A stretch of 64,000 bases of DNA, taken from Pseudarthrobacter phenanthrenivorans (GTDB lineage: Bacteria > Actinomycetota > Actinomycetes > Actinomycetales > Micrococcaceae). The position numbers and the translations under genes were made by a program. This document shows positions 61,660 through 64,000 of this stretch, one piece after another. Where the stretch lies: positions 62,001 through 126,000 of the forward strand of contig NZ_JWTB01000014.1 of assembly GCF_000813845.1 (NCBI RefSeq), written 5' to 3'. Below the pieces are notes generated by a model. It had not been told where the DNA came from, searched no databases, and worked only from the letters and a program-made list of their open reading frames with translations. The stretch's first letter is position 1, and each line of letters opens with the position of its first letter.

Positions 61660-62799
61660 CTAGCCTACGGCGGTACCGAACAGCAGGCCCAGCAGGTAGG
61701 TGATGGCGGCGGCGCCGAGGCCGATGGCCAGCTGGCGCAGGCCGCGGGTCAGCGGGGAGGTGCCGGAGAGGAGGCCGACGGCGGCGCCGGTCGCCAGGAG
61801 TGCGGTGCCCACCAGGACTCCTGCCACCACCAGCGCGGTGACGCCGGTCAGGCCGAACAGGAACGGCAGGATGGGGACGATGGCCCCGGAGGCGAAGAAG
61901 CAGAAGCTGGACAGCGCGGCTCCCCATGCCGTACCCACCGCCTCATGCTGGTCCTCTTCCTCCGGCAGGTCTGGCTGGAGCGACAGGCTGGGGTCGCAGT
62001 CGCAGGACAGCAGCCCCATCCGCTCGGCCACCCGGTGCTCCGCCGCCTCCCGCGACATCCCGCGGGCCAGGTACACCAGGAGGAGTTCGTTGTGTTCCAG
62101 GTCCAGCTTGGGCGCGGCCGCCAGGGTGATCTGCGTTGGCCGGGTGGCGGCCAGCAGTTCGCGCTGGGAACGGACGGAAATGAATTCGCCCGCGCCCATC
62201 GACATGGCGCCGGCCAGCAGCCCGGCGATGCCGCTGAGCAGCACCACGCTGCTGGCCACGCCGGAGGCTGCCATGCCCATCACCAGGGACAGGTTGCTGA
62301 CCAGGCCGTCGTTTGCGCCGAAGACCGCGGCGCGGAACGTTCCGGCCAGCCGGTTGCGGCCGCGGGTGGCCAGCCCACGGACCACTTCCTCATGGATCTG
62401 CTCGTCGGCGGCCATGGCCTCGGTGGCGTTGGGATCCTTGGCATAGGGGGAGCGGCCCTCGGCGCGCTGGGCCAGGGCCAGCACGAACACGGAGCCGAAA
62501 TGCCGGGCCAGGAAGCCAAGGAAGCGGCTCCGCGCGGACGCTCTCTTCGGCTTGCCGGCATGGTCCCCCAGCAGGGCCAGCCAGTGGGCTTCGTGCCGGC
62601 CTTCCGCCTCGGCCAGGGCCAGCAGGATGTCACGTTCCTCGCCCTGGCGGTTCTGCGCGAGGTCGCGGTAGACGGCGGCCTCGGCGCGTTCATCGGCAAG
62701 GTACTGGCGCCACCGCTTGATGTTGGCCGCCGAGGGCTGGGGTGGGCCGGCGGCCTCCTGGGGCGTGGCGTGGGAATGGGAACGGGCGTGCTGCGACAC
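61660..62799 (-). CDS. VIT1/CCC1-family metal transporter with N-terminal ferritin-like domain
   Basis: 379 residues. N-terminal about 150 residues are a ferritin/rubrerythrin-like helical domain with RWRQYLADERAEAAVYRDLA and GRHEAHW carrying Glu/His metal ligands. The C-terminal part has CCC1/VIT1 segments: FGANDGLVSNLSLVMGMAAS, MSMGAGEFISVRSQRELL and about four more membrane helices. The family moves Fe(II) or Mn(II) and the fused ferritin-like domain probably delivers or senses iron. Confidence 0.9.
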   Translation of the reverse strand: MSQHARSHSHATPQEAAGPPQPSAANIKRWRQYLADERAEAAVYRDLAQNRQGEERDILLALAEAEGRHEAHWLALLGDHAGKPKRASARSRFLGFLARHFGSVFVLALAQRAEGRSPYAKDPNATEAMAADEQIHEEVVRGLATRGRNRLAGTFRAAVFGANDGLVSNLSLVMGMAASGVASSVVLLSGIAGLLAGAMSMGAGEFISVRSQRELLAATRPTQITLAAAPKLDLEHNELLLVYLARGMSREAAEHRVAERMGLLSCDCDPSLSLQPDLPEEEDQHEAVGTAWGAALSSFCFFASGAIVPILPFLFGLTGVTALVVAGVLVGTALLATGAAVGLLSGTSPLTRGLRQLAIGLGAAAITYLLGLLFGTAVG

Positions 62800-63063
62800 T
62801 GAAACTCCTGGACTGGAAAGGGCATGTACTCGCGCCTTTGCCCTGCCAGCCTACTGCTGATTTTCGCGGATTTTTGGCTGGCAAACCTCGCTGCGAAGTT
62901 TCGGTTTGCCTCAAATCCGCGGCTCCTGCCGCCGTTCGTCCACCTGCCGCGGGGTGCTGTGACGGCTATTGACCCGTCCGGTGCACGGTGCTGTGATGAA
63001 GGGGTGGCGCGGCCTGCGCCCTCCCTGAAAGAGCACGTCAGGCGAACTTACGGAGGTTCAATC

Positions 63064-63291
63064 ATGAGCACCACCGGACAGCACCCGGACATGCCGCACC
63101 TTGACGCCGTGGAGGCGGATCCCGCCTACGACTACGCGGAAGATGCACCGGTTGACGATGAAACCTGGGTCGCAGAGGACGACATCGTCGACGAGGAAGA
63201 GCCCGTGGTCCAGGCGCCACCGATCGTCATCGACGCCGAGGACCGCGAGGTCCCGCTGGATGACGACGAGCCCCGCGACACGGAAGGCTAG
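63064..63291 (+). CDS. Small acidic protein of unknown function
   Basis: 75 residues from ATG 63064 with GGAGG upstream. Very acidic (runs such as DDIVDEEEP and LDDDEPRDTEG), no membrane segment and likely disordered. The good ribosome-binding site and the downstream terminator support a real gene. No family recognised. Confidence 0.65.
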   Translation: MSTTGQHPDMPHLDAVEADPAYDYAEDAPVDDETWVAEDDIVDEEEPVVQAPPIVIDAEDREVPLDDDEPRDTEG

Positions 63292-63312
63292 AAACAGGGG
63301 CGGCCAGGACTG

Positions 63313-63370
63313 ACGACGGCGGCACCACCTTTCGCTGCCATGCGAAAGGAGGTGCCGCCGTCGTACTTTA
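63313..63370. terminator. Bidirectional terminator between the acidic protein and the symporter
   Basis: ACGACGGCGGCACC (63313-63326) pairs with GGTGCCGCCGTCGT (63351-63364), with an inner CTTTCGC/GCGAAAG stem. The flank ACTTTA is moderately U-rich. It lies between convergent genes. Confidence 0.8.
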
Positions 63371-63394
63371 ATGCTTGGGCTTGAATGCCTGGGA

Positions 63395-64000
63395 TCAGCG
63401 TCCGGCGAGGACTTCCTCCGGGGTTTCCTCCGCGCCCTGGCCCGAGACCCGGCGCTGCCATGCCTGCATGACGGCGGGGTCCGTGGGCGGGGTGAACAGC
63501 GAGGCTGCAATGTAGACAACGGCCGAGGCGATCAGCCCGTAGTAGATGGGCTCGTTGGCGTAGATGCCGTCCAGCGGTTCCTTGGCGTTCACCTCCAGGA
63601 TGATCATGGTCCCCAGCGTCACCACCGAACCAACGGCCATGGACGCCGCCGCAGCCATGCCGGTCCCGCGCTTCCAGACCAGGCCGCCAAGGATGGCCAC
63701 CAGGAGGCCGCCCACCAGGATGTCGTAGGCGATGGTCAGGGCCGCCACGACGTCCTTGGTAATGATGGCAATGACGATCGCGACGACGCCCAGCACCAGG
63801 ACCCAGATGCGGTTTGCCTTGACGTCATGCTCCGGATTTTCGGTGTCCCCGGTCTCCACCGTCTTGCCGAACCAGCCGGCCACGAATGGCAACACGTCCG
63901 CGCGGGCCACGGTCGCGGCGGCGATGAGGGCGCCCGAGGCGGTGGACATCATGGCTGCCACGGCGGCGGCGAGGACCAGCCCGCCGATGCCGACCGGGAG
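63395..64000 (-). CDS. Sodium/solute symporter (SSS family), partial (N-terminus off the right edge)
   Basis: 202 codons visible, open to the edge. Helices include IWVLVLGVVAIVIAIITKDV, ILVGGLLVAILGGLVWKRG and YYGLIASAVVYIAASLFTPP, and the segment MMSTASGALIAAATVARADV corresponds to the conserved SSS core with small residues near the sodium site. The C-terminal tail is hydrophilic. Substrate unknown; neighbours beyond the edge would help. Confidence 0.88.
   Translation of the reverse strand, partial: LPVGIGGLVLAAAVAAMMSTASGALIAAATVARADVLPFVAGWFGKTVETGDTENPEHDVKANRIWVLVLGVVAIVIAIITKDVVAALTIAYDILVGGLLVAILGGLVWKRGTGMAAAASMAVGSVVTLGTMIILEVNAKEPLDGIYANEPIYYGLIASAVVYIAASLFTPPTDPAVMQAWQRRVSGQGAEETPEEVLAGR

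Overview
The window is high-GC DNA from an actinobacterium, most likely Arthrobacter, Pseudarthrobacter or another Micrococcaceae. Three things support this: strongly GC3-biased codons with long antisense open frames, c-di-AMP riboswitches in front of cell-wall hydrolases, and an actinobacterial inositol locus with a Cgl0158-type aldolase and a HutC-type regulator. Genus is inferred from gene content only. No prophage, insertion sequence, integrase, CRISPR array or rRNA was seen. One tRNA is present, tRNA-Arg(CCU).

Layout. 1-5.5 kb: partial serC, a DtxR-type regulator, then three secreted cell-wall hydrolases (M23, NlpC/P60 and a degenerate NlpC/P60-like protein). The first two each follow a ydaO/yuaA (c-di-AMP) riboswitch. 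An HNH nuclease follows. 5.5-9 kb: molybdenum-cofactor operon mobA, DUF6457, moeA, then fdhD. 9-12 kb: GH38 alpha-mannosidase. 12.3-18.6 kb: a two-gene HTH regulator/membrane protein unit, divergent from an ABC-F protein and ABC exporter pair whose leader holds a terminator-like hairpin; then NUDIX, DUF6314 and the tRNA. 18.7-28.6 kb: DUF998 membrane protein, a SWIM zinc-finger protein overlapping a large uncharacterised protein, a small membrane protein, an inositol-monophosphatase-family enzyme, pcrA and a lipoprotein. 28.9-31 kb: sucCD.

31.1-42.5 kb: an accessory catabolic locus. It has two FCD-type GntR regulators, two ACS-type MFS transporters, two paralogous SDR dehydrogenases, a TIM-barrel isomerase-like enzyme, a DhaK-DhaL kinase, an RpiB-type isomerase, a 3-hydroxyacyl-CoA-dehydrogenase-like enzyme and a triosephosphate-isomerase-like enzyme. 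The kinase plus the two isomerases match the erythrulose-phosphate module known from tetritol and apionate catabolism. The remaining enzymes suggest a sugar acid that is oxidised at C3 and decarboxylated to erythrulose. This is the best candidate for an undescribed pathway.

42.4-60.3 kb: an ArsR/SRPBCC pair, a tautomerase, and the myo-inositol locus (iolC, aldolase, iolD, iolA, iolE, iolG, iolH, sugar porter). A divergent MarR/MFS pair and a LacI regulator come next, then iolB, a HutC-type GntR regulator and a second sugar porter. Shared operator-like sequences connect the tautomerase, iolC and the GntR gene. 60.5-64 kb: a LOG-like nucleotide-binding protein, a ferritin-like/VIT1 membrane protein, a small acidic protein and a truncated sodium/solute symporter.
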